A DNA stretch of 64,000 nucleotides from Planctomycetota bacterium (GCA_016712275.1 JADJRI010000032.1:22795-86794), one strand, 5' to 3'; shown: positions 52,077 through 61,420, counted from the stretch's first letter. Notes: generated by a model from the letters alone, not told the origin. Numbers and translations: made by a program.

Positions 52077-53210
52077 CTACGCCTGCATCTCTTCGATAAA
52101 TGCCTGCGGATTATTCGCCCACCGCTCTGCTTCCAGCGCCGTCACGGATCCATTTTTCACCAAACGGGCGAGCGACCGTTCCAATGTGATCATCCGCTCC
52201 TCGGGAATGTTCTTGGTTCGCGTTTGCAACTGGGAGTAAATCTGCTCGATCTTTCCCAGCCGAATCAAGTTTGACACAGAATAAATGTTGTTCAGCACTT
52301 CCATGGCTACGATGCGGCCCTGGCCGTCCGCGCGCGGCAGGAGCTTTTGCGAAATGATATGGCTCAGTCCGAGCGACAACTGGCTCGCCACTTCATCCTG
52401 CTGATTCGGCGGGAACATGTCCAGAATTCGGGTGACACTGCCACGGCAGTCGCGCGTGTGCAGCGTCGAAAACACAAGATGGCCCGTTTCCGCGGCTGTC
52501 AGCGTCCACATGGCCGACTCGCGATCGCGCATTTCGCCGACGAAGATCACATCCGGGTCCTCGCGCAGACAGTCGCGCAGGCCGCGCTCGAAGCTGGGCA
52601 CATCGCGCCCGACTTCGCGCTGCGAGATCAGCGCCTGGCTGCTCTTGAGACGGTATTCGACCGGGTCTTCCAGCGTAATGATCCGGCAGGCCCGGGTTTG
52701 GGCGATCCGGCTGAGCATGGAAGCGATGGTCGTCGATTTTCCGGCCCCGGTAACGCCGGTCACGAGGATCAGTCCCTGCTGCTTGTTGATGATGTCGCGC
52801 CAGACATCGTTGGGAAACCCGACGGACTCGACCGGCGGGGGGGTTGTTTCGAGGGCGCGAATCGCCAGTGCAATTCCATCATTGTCCAGAAAACAGTTGA
52901 GCCGAAACTGCATCTTTTCCGTGAAGCAGGAGCTGTCGACCGACCGATTCTTCGCCAACAGCTCCAACTCCGGATTTGACAGCAGGGAGGCCGCGAGCGA
53001 TCGCACCGAATCGGCATCGAGCGGCGGCCCCTTCATTCTCTGTAGCGAACCATCCACGCGATAGATGGGCGGACTGCCGACCTTGATGTGCAAATCAGAA
53101 ACCCGCATCGTGCCGGCCTGGGCGAAGTAATCAAGCAGATCCATCATGCAGATCGTTTTGAATTCGCTGACCTTGTAGACCGGCGTGTCGAGCGTAATTT
53201 CGGTTGACAT
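52077..53210 (-). CDS. pilT: Type IV pilus retraction ATPase PilT-like
   Basis: 377-residue intact ATPase of the secretion superfamily. The N-terminal domain has SDLHIKVGSPPIYRVDG; the core has Walker A VTGVTGAGKSTTIASML, the Asp box IITLEDPVEY, Walker B DPDVIFVGEMRD and the His box ETGHLVFSTLHTRD. The C-terminal part keeps IISQKLLPRADGQGRIVAME. This is a PilT/PilU-type retraction motor that depolymerises pili at the inner membrane. No pilB, pilC or pilin gene accompanies it here, so it is an isolated copy. A short zinc-ribbon membrane protein gene precedes it on the same strand by 53 nt. Confidence 0.92.
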   Translation of the reverse strand: MSTEITLDTPVYKVSEFKTICMMDLLDYFAQAGTMRVSDLHIKVGSPPIYRVDGSLQRMKGPPLDADSVRSLAASLLSNPELELLAKNRSVDSSCFTEKMQFRLNCFLDNDGIALAIRALETTPPPVESVGFPNDVWRDIINKQQGLILVTGVTGAGKSTTIASMLSRIAQTRACRIITLEDPVEYRLKSSQALISQREVGRDVPSFERGLRDCLREDPDVIFVGEMRDRESAMWTLTAAETGHLVFSTLHTRDCRGSVTRILDMFPPNQQDEVASQLSLGLSHIISQKLLPRADGQGRIVAMEVLNNIYSVSNLIRLGKIEQIYSQLQTRTKNIPEERMITLERSLARLVKNGSVTALEAERWANNPQAFIEEMQA

Positions 53211-53263
53211 CGTTCACCCACCCCCGCCGGCCATGCCGATTGAAAGGCACATGGCCTGGGCGA

Positions 53264-53584
53264 TCAGTTTAGCAGAGCATTCTTGCCGGTGCGTTTTTCC
53301 ATGCATTCATCGCAAATGCGATCGTTTCCGGTCATGTAATTCAACTGGTCAAAAACACGGCCGCAATGATTGCACACGCCTGATGCCCTTGGCGGGCGCG
53401 CCTGGCCATTGGCGTCAAATCGGCGGGACCGTTCCTCGCGATCTCCTTTGCGCTGCTGGCGTCGAAAGGCAAGGATTTTCAGGCTTGTCCAAACAATGAA
53501 AATGCCGCCGCCGCAAAGCACCACAAGCACCAGAATGCCGATGAGCAGCCGAATCCCCTGTGCGAAATTGAATAAGTTGGCCAT
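53264..53584 (-). CDS. Small membrane protein with zinc ribbon
   Basis: 106-residue protein. One transmembrane helix (LLIGILVLVVLCGGGIFIVW) is followed by a basic linker (RRQQRKGDREERSRR) and a Cys4 ribbon: GVCNHCGRVF and GNDRICDECMEKR. Intact, ATG at 53584. It lies 53 nt upstream of pilT on the same strand and may share its transcript. Function unknown; similar membrane ribbon proteins are common in Planctomycetota. Confidence 0.75.
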   Translation of the reverse strand: MANLFNFAQGIRLLIGILVLVVLCGGGIFIVWTSLKILAFRRQQRKGDREERSRRFDANGQARPPRASGVCNHCGRVFDQLNYMTGNDRICDECMEKRTGKNALLN

Positions 53585-53718
53585 GGTGGTCTATCAAGGC
53601 ATGCGGTTTTTGCCATTCGGCCGGGCAGCGATCGGACGGCAAAGCGTCATCAAACGGCGTGATTCAGTACTACTGATTCTACACCGTCGCCGTGTGGAAA
53701 ATAAAGCAAATTCCGAGT

Positions 53719-54606
53719 TCAGTACCCGCCGCCACTGTAGGGGTCCGGTTCATACATGCGTACCGCTGGTACGACAGCCCCGGCGGCAACCAGGGCGACA
53801 ACCGCCATTCCCAAAATGCCGCCGATCCACGTTCGCGATTTTGGACGAAACAGGGAGTGAAACCCCAGCGCCATCACCGGGGCGGCGGCCGGCATCGCAA
53901 TTCTCCACCAATCCATGTCGCCGTAGAAATGACCATTCAGCCAGAGCGCCATCAAGACAAATGGTGCGGCTGCGAGCAATCCGCGTGCGACGTCGCGGCC
54001 GCCACACATCTGAATGGCCATGCAAACGCCGATGCCACTTCCCAACATCATCGTCATTTCCAAGAGTCGCTGGCTTCCCGATAAAACAAACAAGGCCCCA
54101 CAGGCGGCGGCAATCAATAGCCACTCGGCCGCAAACCAATTCCCAGCCTGCTTACCACGGCCTGCCAAGCCGACCAGTTCCCACCAAATTGTTCCAACCA
54201 CGGCAATGCCGCCGATCCACTTGGCCGACTCATTTGCATCCCATGCGTTTCTCATGAACGATTGCAAAGAAACCGCGGCAAACCCGGCGAGCAGAATGGC
54301 GCGCAAGATCCATCGAACCCAGACGCGTCGGACGAATGCATCCGCAATGCCTATCGAGCCCGCCGCGAGGACACCTGGCAGCACCCACTGCCATGCATCG
54401 ATGTTCCGCCAGTTGCTCCAATCGGGCTTGGCGAAGTGAATCCAATGGCCGACGGCGTACGCAAGCGACGCAATCAGGACACCAACGCGATTGGCCCAGT
54501 GCTTTTGTCCGCCTCGCGCCGCGAGAAAATAAAGCGTCACGCCGATCACCGCCGCCACGCCGATCGGCCAGGCCAGAATTTCCGTCAGCGCCTTTGCGTC
54601 AAACAT
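53719..54606 (-). CDS. Multi-pass membrane protein, unknown function
   Basis: 295-residue integral membrane protein with about eight hydrophobic segments, beginning ILAWPIGVAAVIGVTLYFLA and VGVLIASLAYAVGHWIHF, and ending VVALVAAGAVVPAVRMY with a Gly-rich tail. No catalytic motif or transporter signature is visible. Intact, ATG at 54606. It is the same strand as pilT but 134 nt away from the ribbon gene, and 53 nt after the PfpI-dioxygenase gene stop. Its role is unknown. Confidence 0.72.
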   Translation of the reverse strand: MFDAKALTEILAWPIGVAAVIGVTLYFLAARGGQKHWANRVGVLIASLAYAVGHWIHFAKPDWSNWRNIDAWQWVLPGVLAAGSIGIADAFVRRVWVRWILRAILLAGFAAVSLQSFMRNAWDANESAKWIGGIAVVGTIWWELVGLAGRGKQAGNWFAAEWLLIAAACGALFVLSGSQRLLEMTMMLGSGIGVCMAIQMCGGRDVARGLLAAAPFVLMALWLNGHFYGDMDWWRIAMPAAAPVMALGFHSLFRPKSRTWIGGILGMAVVALVAAGAVVPAVRMYEPDPYSGGGY

Positions 54607-54659
54607 TCATTATCTCCGCCAGGACAATTCGATCGTCCCGGTGCAACTTTCCTTGGCCG

Positions 54660-56117
54660 CTACTTTTTCTTCAGGGTCAGATCGCAAACACATTTCGATC
54701 CATCGCCATCGCGCTCCAGATTTGCGATCACAAATCCCGCTTTCTCGAATTCGGTTATCGCACCTGGCGTGAGCCTTTCATCGCCTTCAAACATCAGCTC
54801 CGTCACGAGTTCCTCAAATCCCTCGGCCGTCACAGCATAATGCACATGTGCCGGAGGGCCGCTTTGGGGGTAATGCCCCGGCTTGATTGTGCGGTAATCA
54901 TAGTGCCCATCCGCGCCGGTTTTCAGGTATGCAAACAACCGGGGATTGAGCGAATCGCCCATGCTTCCGAAGTTTCCGTCCGCCTTGGAGTAGCGGCCGT
55001 CATTTCCAGTATGAAAGACATAAACCGTCGCATTGGCCACCGGCTTGCCTTCCTCGTCTTTCACGGTGCCGGTGACCATCAGCCTTTCGCCCGGCTCCTC
55101 CGGCGGCAAAAGCGTGGCACTTGCCGCACTCAGGTGTTTTTTCATCATTTCGCGGAATTTGGGCTGCTCGTGAATGAACATCCATCGGGGGTCGCACAAG
55201 ACATCGGATGCCAGAAATCGCCCGGAGTAAATGCGTATTTCAATTCCCTCGATGATCGAATCGACAAAGGGCTGCGTCCGCGCGTTGATGCCCGTGTCCC
55301 GCACATAATCGACGAAGCCGAAATCGAATTCCGGAATCCACTCATATTCCATGTACTTGGCCGTTTTGCGGGCAATGTCTTCGCCCAGCATTCCCTTCAC
55401 CACGTGCAGCGCCCCGTCAATTCCCGCCGAGACGCCGGCCGTCGTGATGATGTCGCCGCTATCGACGATTCGGCGCGCCGAAAATACCGTGGTATTGGGT
55501 GCGGCCGCCTTCAGATTGTCGATCGCACCGTGCCATGTCGTCGCCGAAATGTCGTCGAGAATTCCGCACTTCGCCAGCACCATCGCCCCGGTACAAACCG
55601 ACATTGTCATTTCAGCATCAAGTGACACGCTCTTGACCCATTGCAGGACTTTGCCATCCCCGAGCAGCGCACCCGTTCCGCCGCCGGGAATCACCATCAC
55701 ATCCGGCGTCGGGCAATCGTCGATTGTGTAATTGGCGGTGAGCTTGATGAATCCCTGACTTGTCACCGGTCCGGCTGTCGGCGACACCAGATACACGTTA
55801 AAGGGCGATTCTCCAAAGGCCCGCGTCGCGGCAAATACTTCGGCCGGCCCGGCAAAATCGAGAACTTCGACGCCCTCCCACACCAGAATCGCCACATTTC
55901 GAACCGGGTCCATCACTTTCAATCGCATATTGCACACCGGACAACGCCCCGGCTCGTCGAAAGTCTTGTCGTGGCAATTGTCGTCGCAAGGAGGGCAAAC
56001 ATACTTTTTCGCAGGGGCTATCCTGGGCTCGTCGGCTGCGGCGCCTGTGTCGATAGCACAAGACGACAGCATTGCGATACAGAGAATCCAACGCCCGGCT
56101 CGGTTTGCACGCTTCAT
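54660..56117 (-). CDS. Fusion of DJ-1/PfpI and intradiol-dioxygenase-like domains, secreted
   Basis: 485-residue exported protein. ATG 56117 has GAGAGGA five bases upstream and a signal peptide (WILCIAMLSSCAIDTGAAA). Residues ~35-70 are a Cys/His metal site (YVCPPCDDNCHDK, GRCPVCNMRL) like the heavy-metal-binding domain that often precedes such modules. Next is a DJ-1/PfpI (GATase-like) domain with VIPGGGTGALLGDG and MSVCTGAMVLAKCG, keeping the nucleophile-type Cys. The C-terminus (last ~150) resembles intradiol ring-cleavage dioxygenases: NDGRYS, KPGHYPQ and AHVHYAV supply the Tyr and His iron ligands. I know these domains separately but not this order, so a new activity is possible. It is intact. 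Neighbours give no pathway clue. Confidence 0.8.
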   Translation of the reverse strand: MKRANRAGRWILCIAMLSSCAIDTGAAADEPRIAPAKKYVCPPCDDNCHDKTFDEPGRCPVCNMRLKVMDPVRNVAILVWEGVEVLDFAGPAEVFAATRAFGESPFNVYLVSPTAGPVTSQGFIKLTANYTIDDCPTPDVMVIPGGGTGALLGDGKVLQWVKSVSLDAEMTMSVCTGAMVLAKCGILDDISATTWHGAIDNLKAAAPNTTVFSARRIVDSGDIITTAGVSAGIDGALHVVKGMLGEDIARKTAKYMEYEWIPEFDFGFVDYVRDTGINARTQPFVDSIIEGIEIRIYSGRFLASDVLCDPRWMFIHEQPKFREMMKKHLSAASATLLPPEEPGERLMVTGTVKDEEGKPVANATVYVFHTGNDGRYSKADGNFGSMGDSLNPRLFAYLKTGADGHYDYRTIKPGHYPQSGPPAHVHYAVTAEGFEELVTELMFEGDERLTPGAITEFEKAGFVIANLERDGDGSKCVCDLTLKKK

Positions 56118-56249
56118 GATCGTCCTCTCGTGTCTGGAATAGAAATGTTGAAACGGAACAGCGACCTGGGGTCGCGCCTTCTCAATAGAACGATCCGGCC
56201 GCGGGCGACTTTCGCCCAAACCGTGCATGGCCTCATTTGTATCAAGGCA

Positions 56250-57440
56250 TCAGAAGGGTATTTCGATTCCCCTGGTCACCGCCAGCCGCTCCACGCGCGC
56301 GGGGTCCACGTTGATTCCCAATCCGGGACCGGCCAGCGCTTTCCATCGTCCGCCAAATCCAAACCGCAGCGATCGTTTCACGATATCGTCTGACAGCAGA
56401 AATCGGCCGAAGCTCCCCTCGGCAAAACGCACATGCGGCACGAGCTGCAGGAACCATCGTCCGGCCGCCGACAGAATCGAGGTTTCGCCCACCATGCAAC
56501 CGAGCTGATAAAAGAGATTGTGTCGGCGTGCCAGAATGGCCAGCTTGATGGCCGGAATCAGCCCGCCGTTCTTGCTGATGCGAATGTTGAACCAGCGCAC
56601 CGATCGCCGTTCGACGAGATCCTCCGCATCCTCCAACGTCACGAGCGATTCATCCGCCATCAGCGGAATCGGCGAGGCCTCCGCCAGTCGCGGCCAATCC
56701 ATATGGGCCTCGCGCGCCAACGGCTGCTCGCAGCAGGTGATGGGTAAATCGCGCCAGCCGGATAGTCGCTGCGTGGCTGTTTCCAGGTCCCATGCGCTGT
56801 TGGCGTCGATGCGCAGCGTGGTCTTTCCGGTGCGCAGGCCCGCGCCCATGGCCGCCACGGTTTGGCGCAGCCGGGCATCATCGGCGTCGTCGCCGACTTT
56901 CAATTTGAAATCCCGAATCAGCCCGTAGCGCACCTTGCGAACAAATGATGCCGCCCGATCCGGGTCCATGCTCGACACGACAACGCTGTGACGTGTCGAA
57001 GGCCGGCTGCCCGGCAAGCCAAGCCAGGGTTCTTCCAGATAGCGGGCCACGGCGTCCAACGATCGCCCGAATGATTTCCCATAGGCATCGAGCAGCGCAA
57101 TCTCCACCGCCGCCCGCGCGGCCGTGATCGGCCGATCACCCTCGGTCATCGGCAAATCAGCCGTTGCCTCGATGGCCTCACCGAAACTTGTCGGCCGGAA
57201 ATTCACCAAAAGTGGAACAAAGATGCGGCGGATGGCGTCGATGGCATCCTCGTGAGATTCGCCCGTGACATAGGTTCGCGGATGCGTTTCGCCCCAGCCC
57301 AGGGTACCGTCGGAGAGTTCGATGCATACAACGAGCGGCTCGGAACAGACCCGCTCGGCCGCCGAATGCGAGAATTTTCGGCGCATCGGAATCGCCAGCG
57401 AGAAGATCGTCAGCTTCGTAATGGGAACCACGAGCGCCAT
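56250..57440 (-). CDS. Enolase-superfamily enzyme (mandelate racemase / dipeptide epimerase type)
   Basis: 396-residue intact enzyme. Start at ATG 57440 (MALVVPITKLTIFSLAIP); an earlier ATG at 57557 adds an Arg-rich tail. The capping domain is residues ~1-125 and the barrel carries the superfamily catalytic set: KLKVGDDADD (KxK base), LRIDANSAW (first Asp), CEQPL (Glu), MADESLVT (Asp/Glu) and RISKNGGLIPA (second Lys). This lysine-pair arrangement is that of the muconate-lactonising / dipeptide epimerase / OSBS group, acting by proton abstraction next to a carboxylate with magnesium. The substrate cannot be told from sequence. It lies 132 nt upstream of the PfpI fusion gene on the same strand. 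Confidence 0.87.
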   Translation of the reverse strand: MALVVPITKLTIFSLAIPMRRKFSHSAAERVCSEPLVVCIELSDGTLGWGETHPRTYVTGESHEDAIDAIRRIFVPLLVNFRPTSFGEAIEATADLPMTEGDRPITAARAAVEIALLDAYGKSFGRSLDAVARYLEEPWLGLPGSRPSTRHSVVVSSMDPDRAASFVRKVRYGLIRDFKLKVGDDADDARLRQTVAAMGAGLRTGKTTLRIDANSAWDLETATQRLSGWRDLPITCCEQPLAREAHMDWPRLAEASPIPLMADESLVTLEDAEDLVERRSVRWFNIRISKNGGLIPAIKLAILARRHNLFYQLGCMVGETSILSAAGRWFLQLVPHVRFAEGSFGRFLLSDDIVKRSLRFGFGGRWKALAGPGLGINVDPARVERLAVTRGIEIPF

Positions 57441-57608
57441 GGCCGCATTGTAGGGCCGATGAAGAAAGCCGACAGGCTGTCGACCGGTGGGCATGCGTCG
57501 CCGACGGGCATGAAAAACGCGTGGAGATCGCGCGGCGCAGCGCACCATGCGAAGCAAAGAATTTTCAGTTTTCGACTTTTGAGTACGGCGGAAATGTGCA
57601 AAGCGCCG

Positions 57609-57878
57609 TCAGACGGCCTTGGCCTTTTCGGTCAGGACGATGACATCGTTATTGAGGACCTGGGCGAAGCCGCCTTCGATTTCGACCTCTCGCTGCTTGC
57701 CGTCGGCCGCATCAATCCGCAGCGTGCCTTTGCCGAGCTGGCAAAGCAGCGGGGCACGGTTGTGCAGGATGCCGATGAGGCCATCGTGGGCGGGAATGAT
57801 GACCTGGGTCGCGTTGGTGTCGACGACCTGCGATTCGGGGGTGATGACGGAAACGTGTATGTCGGAGGTCGCTGCCAT
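57609..57878 (-). CDS. atpC: ATP synthase epsilon subunit
   Basis: 89-residue protein of the F1 epsilon family: HVSVITPESQVVDTNATQVI, IPAHDGLIGILHNRAPLLC and GGFAQVLNNDVIVLTEKA match the N-terminal beta-sandwich. It is short, keeping only the sandwich without the C-terminal helices that inhibit the enzyme in many bacteria. ATG 57878 is chosen over a TTG two codons earlier. Epsilon is usually the last gene of the atp operon after atpD, yet here no other atp gene is near and the upstream neighbour (wecB) is on the other strand, so the subunit is detached. Confidence 0.85.
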   Translation of the reverse strand: MAATSDIHVSVITPESQVVDTNATQVIIPAHDGLIGILHNRAPLLCQLGKGTLRIDAADGKQREVEIEGGFAQVLNNDVIVLTEKAKAV

Positions 57879-58170
57879 GGGCAACTTTGTACTGTTTTTT
57901 CACGAAGTGGTCAAGGATCGGCCGGCCCTGTTTCGCGCACAAATAAGGGCGTTTTCCGAATTCGTGCCCATGTCGGCGGCCGGATCGCCGGGATCAGCAT
58001 TCGGGCCTCTTTTGGGCCAATTCTTCGCCGTGGCGAAAGCAATAGTCGCGTGGTGCGGCCCCGCCCTTCGTCTTGACACGCCCTTTGCCAACCGAGTACC
58101 AATGGGAATCTTGCGAACGCATGGGCAACCGGCCCCTGCGCCCTGACTTTGGATGATCGGAAAGTTGCCC

Positions 58171-59265
58171 ATGCTCAAGCTTATCTGCGTCTGCGGCGCC
58201 CGGCCGAACTTCATGAAAATTGCCCCGCTCATGGAGGCCTTCAGGAAGACCGGCAAAATCCACGCGCTCCTTGTTCACACCGGCCAGCACTACGACGAGC
58301 GCATGAGCAAGCTCTTCTTTCAGGACCTGGGCATTCCCACGCCGGATGTGAACCTCGAAGTCGGCTCCGCCAGCCACGCGGTGCAGACGGCCGACATCAT
58401 GAAGGCCTTCGAGCCGGTGGTGATCGAGCACAAGCCGGACTGGGTCGTGGTCGTGGGCGATGTGAACAGCACGATCGCCTGCGCCCTGGTGGCGGTGAAG
58501 CTGGGTGTGAAGGTGGCGCACGTCGAGGCGGGGCTGCGCAGCAACGACCGGGCCATGCCCGAGGAGATCAACCGGCTTCTCACCGATGCCATTTCCGATC
58601 TGCTCCTCGTCAGCGACCCGAGCGGGCTGGACGCCCTGAAGCGCGAGGGCGCGGCCGATGAGAAGGTGCATTATGTCGGCAACGTGATGATCGACACGCT
58701 GCTCACGCATCGGGCGCGGGCGGCGGAGTCGCCGATTCTGGATGACCTGGGCCTCGCGCCGAAGAAGTATGCCGTCATCACGCTGCACCGGCCGAGCAAT
58801 GTGGACCAGCGGGAGACGCTCTCCGCGATTCTCGATGCGTTCGAGGCGATCGGCCGGGACATGCCGCTCGTTTTCCCGATGCACCCGCGCACGCGCAAAA
58901 ACATCGCGGCTCTGGGGCTGGGTGACCGGGTGGCGGCACTGACGGCGTTGAAAACGCCGGAGCCGCTGGGCTATCTCGACTTCCTTCGCCTCACCTCGGA
59001 GGCGGCGCTGGTCCTGACCGACAGCGGCGGCGTGCAGGAAGAGACGACGATTCTCAAGGTGCCATGCCTGACGCTTCGCGAAAACACCGAGCGCCCCGCG
59101 ACCATCAGCGACGGCACCAACCGGCTAGTGAAGCCGACGAAGGAGTCGATCCTCACCGCCTACCGCGACATCCTCGAGAACCCGGTCGACACAACCCGCG
59201 CCCCGAAATTCTGGGATGGCAAAGCGGCCGAGCGGATTGCGGAGGTGTTTTTAAAGTTGAAGTGA
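58171..59265 (+). CDS. wecB: UDP-N-acetylglucosamine 2-epimerase
   Basis: 364-residue intact enzyme that interconverts UDP-GlcNAc and UDP-ManNAc for surface polysaccharides. The natural start is the ATG at 58171 (MLKLICVCGARPNFMKIAPL), where family homology begins; an ATG six codons earlier is possible. Signatures: VHTGQHYDERMSKLFF, VVVVGDVNSTIACALVAVKL, VAHVEAGLRSNDRAMPEEIN, ITLHRPSNVD, VLTDSGGVQEETTILKVPC and LRENTERPATISDGTN. It is alone here, without other polysaccharide genes. A zinc-ribbon protein gene follows 23 nt later. Confidence 0.93.
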   Translation: MLKLICVCGARPNFMKIAPLMEAFRKTGKIHALLVHTGQHYDERMSKLFFQDLGIPTPDVNLEVGSASHAVQTADIMKAFEPVVIEHKPDWVVVVGDVNSTIACALVAVKLGVKVAHVEAGLRSNDRAMPEEINRLLTDAISDLLLVSDPSGLDALKREGAADEKVHYVGNVMIDTLLTHRARAAESPILDDLGLAPKKYAVITLHRPSNVDQRETLSAILDAFEAIGRDMPLVFPMHPRTRKNIAALGLGDRVAALTALKTPEPLGYLDFLRLTSEAALVLTDSGGVQEETTILKVPCLTLRENTERPATISDGTNRLVKPTKESILTAYRDILENPVDTTRAPKFWDGKAAERIAEVFLKLK

Positions 59266-59288
59266 AATAAGATGACGAGGAGTGCGAG

Positions 59289-59657
59289 ATGCTCCATATT
59301 CACTGGAAAGAAAAGCTGGGCAGGAAAAAGGGCCGCTTCTTCTGCCCCGTGTGTGTTGAGCATCGGGAGTATCGGGAAATCCGGGACAATGAATATGTGG
59401 GGGCGGGATTCCTCAGTTTCAAGACTTCGTCCATCCTCAAGGGCATTCTCTGCCTGACATGCAAGTCGCGACTGGACCACGGCTATCTGAGCTATTCTCC
59501 CGATGACATTCGGCGATCGGCCTCGCCCTGGGAGTGCCAGAACTGCGGCACCAGAAATGAGTTCACCAGCGCCGGATGCCGATCGTGCGCCTCCTTGCGG
59601 CCGGACCTTGCCGAGGCGAGTCAGCGTAGCAAACCGGAGCCTCGAATCAACGATTGA
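59289..59657 (+). CDS. Small protein with two zinc ribbons
   Basis: 122-residue soluble protein with GAGGAG six bases before ATG 59289. Two Cys-pair modules are visible: FFCPVCVEHREY with LCLTCKSRL, and WECQNCGTRNEF with GCRSCASLRP, forming two zinc ribbons. It follows wecB by 23 nt and may be cotranscribed. No family name is known to me; a nucleic-acid or protein-binding role is only inferred from the ribbons. Intact. Confidence 0.72.
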   Translation: MLHIHWKEKLGRKKGRFFCPVCVEHREYREIRDNEYVGAGFLSFKTSSILKGILCLTCKSRLDHGYLSYSPDDIRRSASPWECQNCGTRNEFTSAGCRSCASLRPDLAEASQRSKPEPRIND

Positions 59658-59733
59658 GGCGGACGCTGCTCCTCAAATCCTGGCGTTCGCGTTATGATCC
59701 CGCCTGCATGGTCTGGCTCTCAGTGGAGTGCGA

Positions 59734-59868
59734 ATGGCGAAGCGCCGCAAACAGGATGCCGATGGTCCGCGACTCTTTGAAGCGCGGGAGCGAGAAGCCG
59801 AAAAACGCATCCGCAAGCTGCGGGCAGAGTTCATGCGTCTTTCTTCCAACAAGAGCATTCCATCATGA
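59734..59868 (+). CDS. Tiny basic coiled-coil protein
   Basis: 44-residue protein with GGAG six bases before ATG 59734. It is very basic and helical (MAKRRKQDADG, REREAEKRIRKLRAEFMRL). Its TGA overlaps the ATG of the next gene (ATGA, 59865-59868), typical of coupled translation, which is the main reason to believe it. Unknown function. Confidence 0.5.
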   Translation: MAKRRKQDADGPRLFEAREREAEKRIRKLRAEFMRLSSNKSIPS

Positions 59869-60447
59869 ACCAATGGCTGACAGAGTTGGAACGAATCACA
59901 CACAATACACCCGCCTGGGCGCAATTGAGCGTCTCACTCGCCCTTGGGGTTGATCGCCGGACTCATCGTTTCGTGGATTCAGCGAAGAATGAAATGGGCG
60001 CTTTCGAGCCCGCTTCGATGGCTCCTCGTTTTTATACCGATTCTGTTTGTGCTGATGGCCGCGGACCTGTGGATAGCCTGGTCAGACCACCAAGAGAATG
60101 ATCGAGATCTACAGAAGCATCTCAGCAAATTCCAGCGCAATCGGTTGGTGTTTGAAGATGATGGCGACAGGACAGTTGTGTTAAGCCGCAGTTCCAACGG
60201 GATCGAATGGACCGTTGCGCATATATACCGATGGAGGCCGGATTTCGGTCTGGTCATGTTGTTCAATTCGCCGTTTGCACTGGGGCTGACGGTCATCATT
60301 CTCTTTAAGGATGTTGTCGCATTCGTCGTCCAGCGCCGGCGGCGATTGCCCGGACCGGCCTGCGAAAAATGCGGCTATTGTCTGACGGGCCTGACGAGCA
60401 GCGTCTGTCCTGAGTGTGGAACCGCCGCGACGGACCTAAAGTCCTAG
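59865..60447 (+). CDS. Membrane protein with C-terminal zinc ribbon (one frame break)
   Basis: About 193-residue protein. It starts inside the previous stop (ATGA). MNQWLTELERITHNTPAWAQ leads to TM1, where the frame changes near 59945 (a G4 run) to GLIAGLIVSWIQRR; TM2 is WLLVFIPILFVLMAADLWIA; a ~60-residue soluble loop, TM3 (FALGLTVIILFKDVVAFVV) and the ribbon PACEKCGYCLTGLTSSVCPECG follow. The CxKCGYxLxGL...CPECG form is a hallmark ribbon of Planctomycetota membrane proteins. Role unknown. Confidence 0.72.
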
Positions 60448-60804
60448 CATCAATTTATGGAGCGCCTCGCGTTCCCTGATTCTTCTGGTGCGCTGCGCCA
60501 AGCGATCCTCTTCCCCTCCGGGGCTGGAATGGGCGCAGGGTGTCCTGTCCACGGGTTATGATACGGCCTCCGGTGCGGCCTGCGCTTCTCACGTGGCAGC
60601 GGCAATGTGCCCGGTTGGGGCGGCGAATTCCGGCGGTCTTGGGCGACACTTGACGTGGGATGCGGTGATTTCTCCGGTGGGTGCAACGCGCTTAACGGGT
60701 AGTGCGAGCGGCCATGCCGCCCGTGCGAAAGGGCGTGCAGTCGCGGTGAAGCGGGGCGGATGGATGTGCTGCACCGCATGCCGCACCGACATGTTCGCCA
60801 TGAT
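60448..60804. other. Intergenic region before the transposase element
   Basis: No convincing gene. Both strands have open frames here only because the DNA is GC-rich; the translations are Arg/Pro or Gly/Ala low-complexity. Several short GC palindromes are present (for example CCGTGCGAAAGGGCGTG region), suggesting spill-over from the repeat block that follows. Confidence 0.3.
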
Positions 60805-60934
60805 CTTCGCCCCAACGGGGCGTCGGGTTGTAGCCACGGGTGGAGCGGCGCGGGGGCGCAGCCGCCCGACGCGGAACCCGTGGAATCGTGGACTCATTAT
60901 GATGTTCCCGCCCCGGAGGGGCGGAGGAATTCCC
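60805..60934 (+). repeat. Upstream block of the transposase flanking inverted repeat
   Basis: Contains GCCCC-AAC-GGGGC at its outer end, CGCCCC-GGA-GGGGCG at its inner end, and a CCACGGGT...ACCCGTGG stem in the middle. It ends 22 nt before the transposase start codon, so it may also form the leader of its mRNA. Confidence 0.75.
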
Positions 60935-60956
60935 TTTCGAAAAGAAGGACAATCCA

Positions 60957-61408
60957 TGCCGGGTACCTACTCGCAATTGCTGCTCCATGTTGTATTCTCG
61001 ACCAAGCGGCGCGAACCGTGGATCAGTGTCGAGATGGCCGAGCGACTGTACCCTTACATCGGGGGCATCGTCCGGGCAGAGAAGGGTGTACTTTACGATA
61101 TCGGCGGCGTTGAGGATCACGTTCACCTGTACCTGCGGTGGCGGCCCGATGGCACCATCTCGGACTTGATGCGTACAGTCAAGGCGCGGTCGTCAAAGTG
61201 GGTGCATGACTCATTCCCGGCGCTGGGCGCGTTTGCGTGGCAGGAGGGATACTCGGTGTTCTCCGTGAGTAAGTCGCAGGAAGAAGCCGTGAAGAAGTAC
61301 ATTGCGCGTCAGGCCGAGCATCACAAGCGAGAGGATTTCAAATCTGAGTTGTTGCGGATGCTTCGCTTGCACGAGATCGAGTTCGACGAGAAGTACGTGT
61401 TCGATTGA
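60957..61408 (+). CDS. tnpA: IS200-like (Y1/REP-associated) transposase
   Basis: 150-residue single-strand transposase. AAGGA precedes ATG 60957. The HUH motif is in GGVEDHVHLYLRW and the nucleophile Tyr in KKYIARQAEHHKREDF, followed by the E of FKSELLRML, so all catalytic residues are present. Such enzymes cut single-stranded DNA at hairpins via a 5' phosphotyrosine. The frame is open ~156 codons upstream, but that part overlaps the repeat block and is GC-biased noise. Flanked by inverted ~130-bp repeats. It may be domesticated (RAYT) rather than a freely moving IS. Confidence 0.88.
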
Positions 61409-61420
61409 ATTGCCGCGCGG

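Noticed and set aside
60488..60956. N-terminal extension of the transposase frame by 156 codons
   Set aside because: It reads through the repeat block, is low-complexity, and the internal ATG has the ribosome site and family N-terminus.
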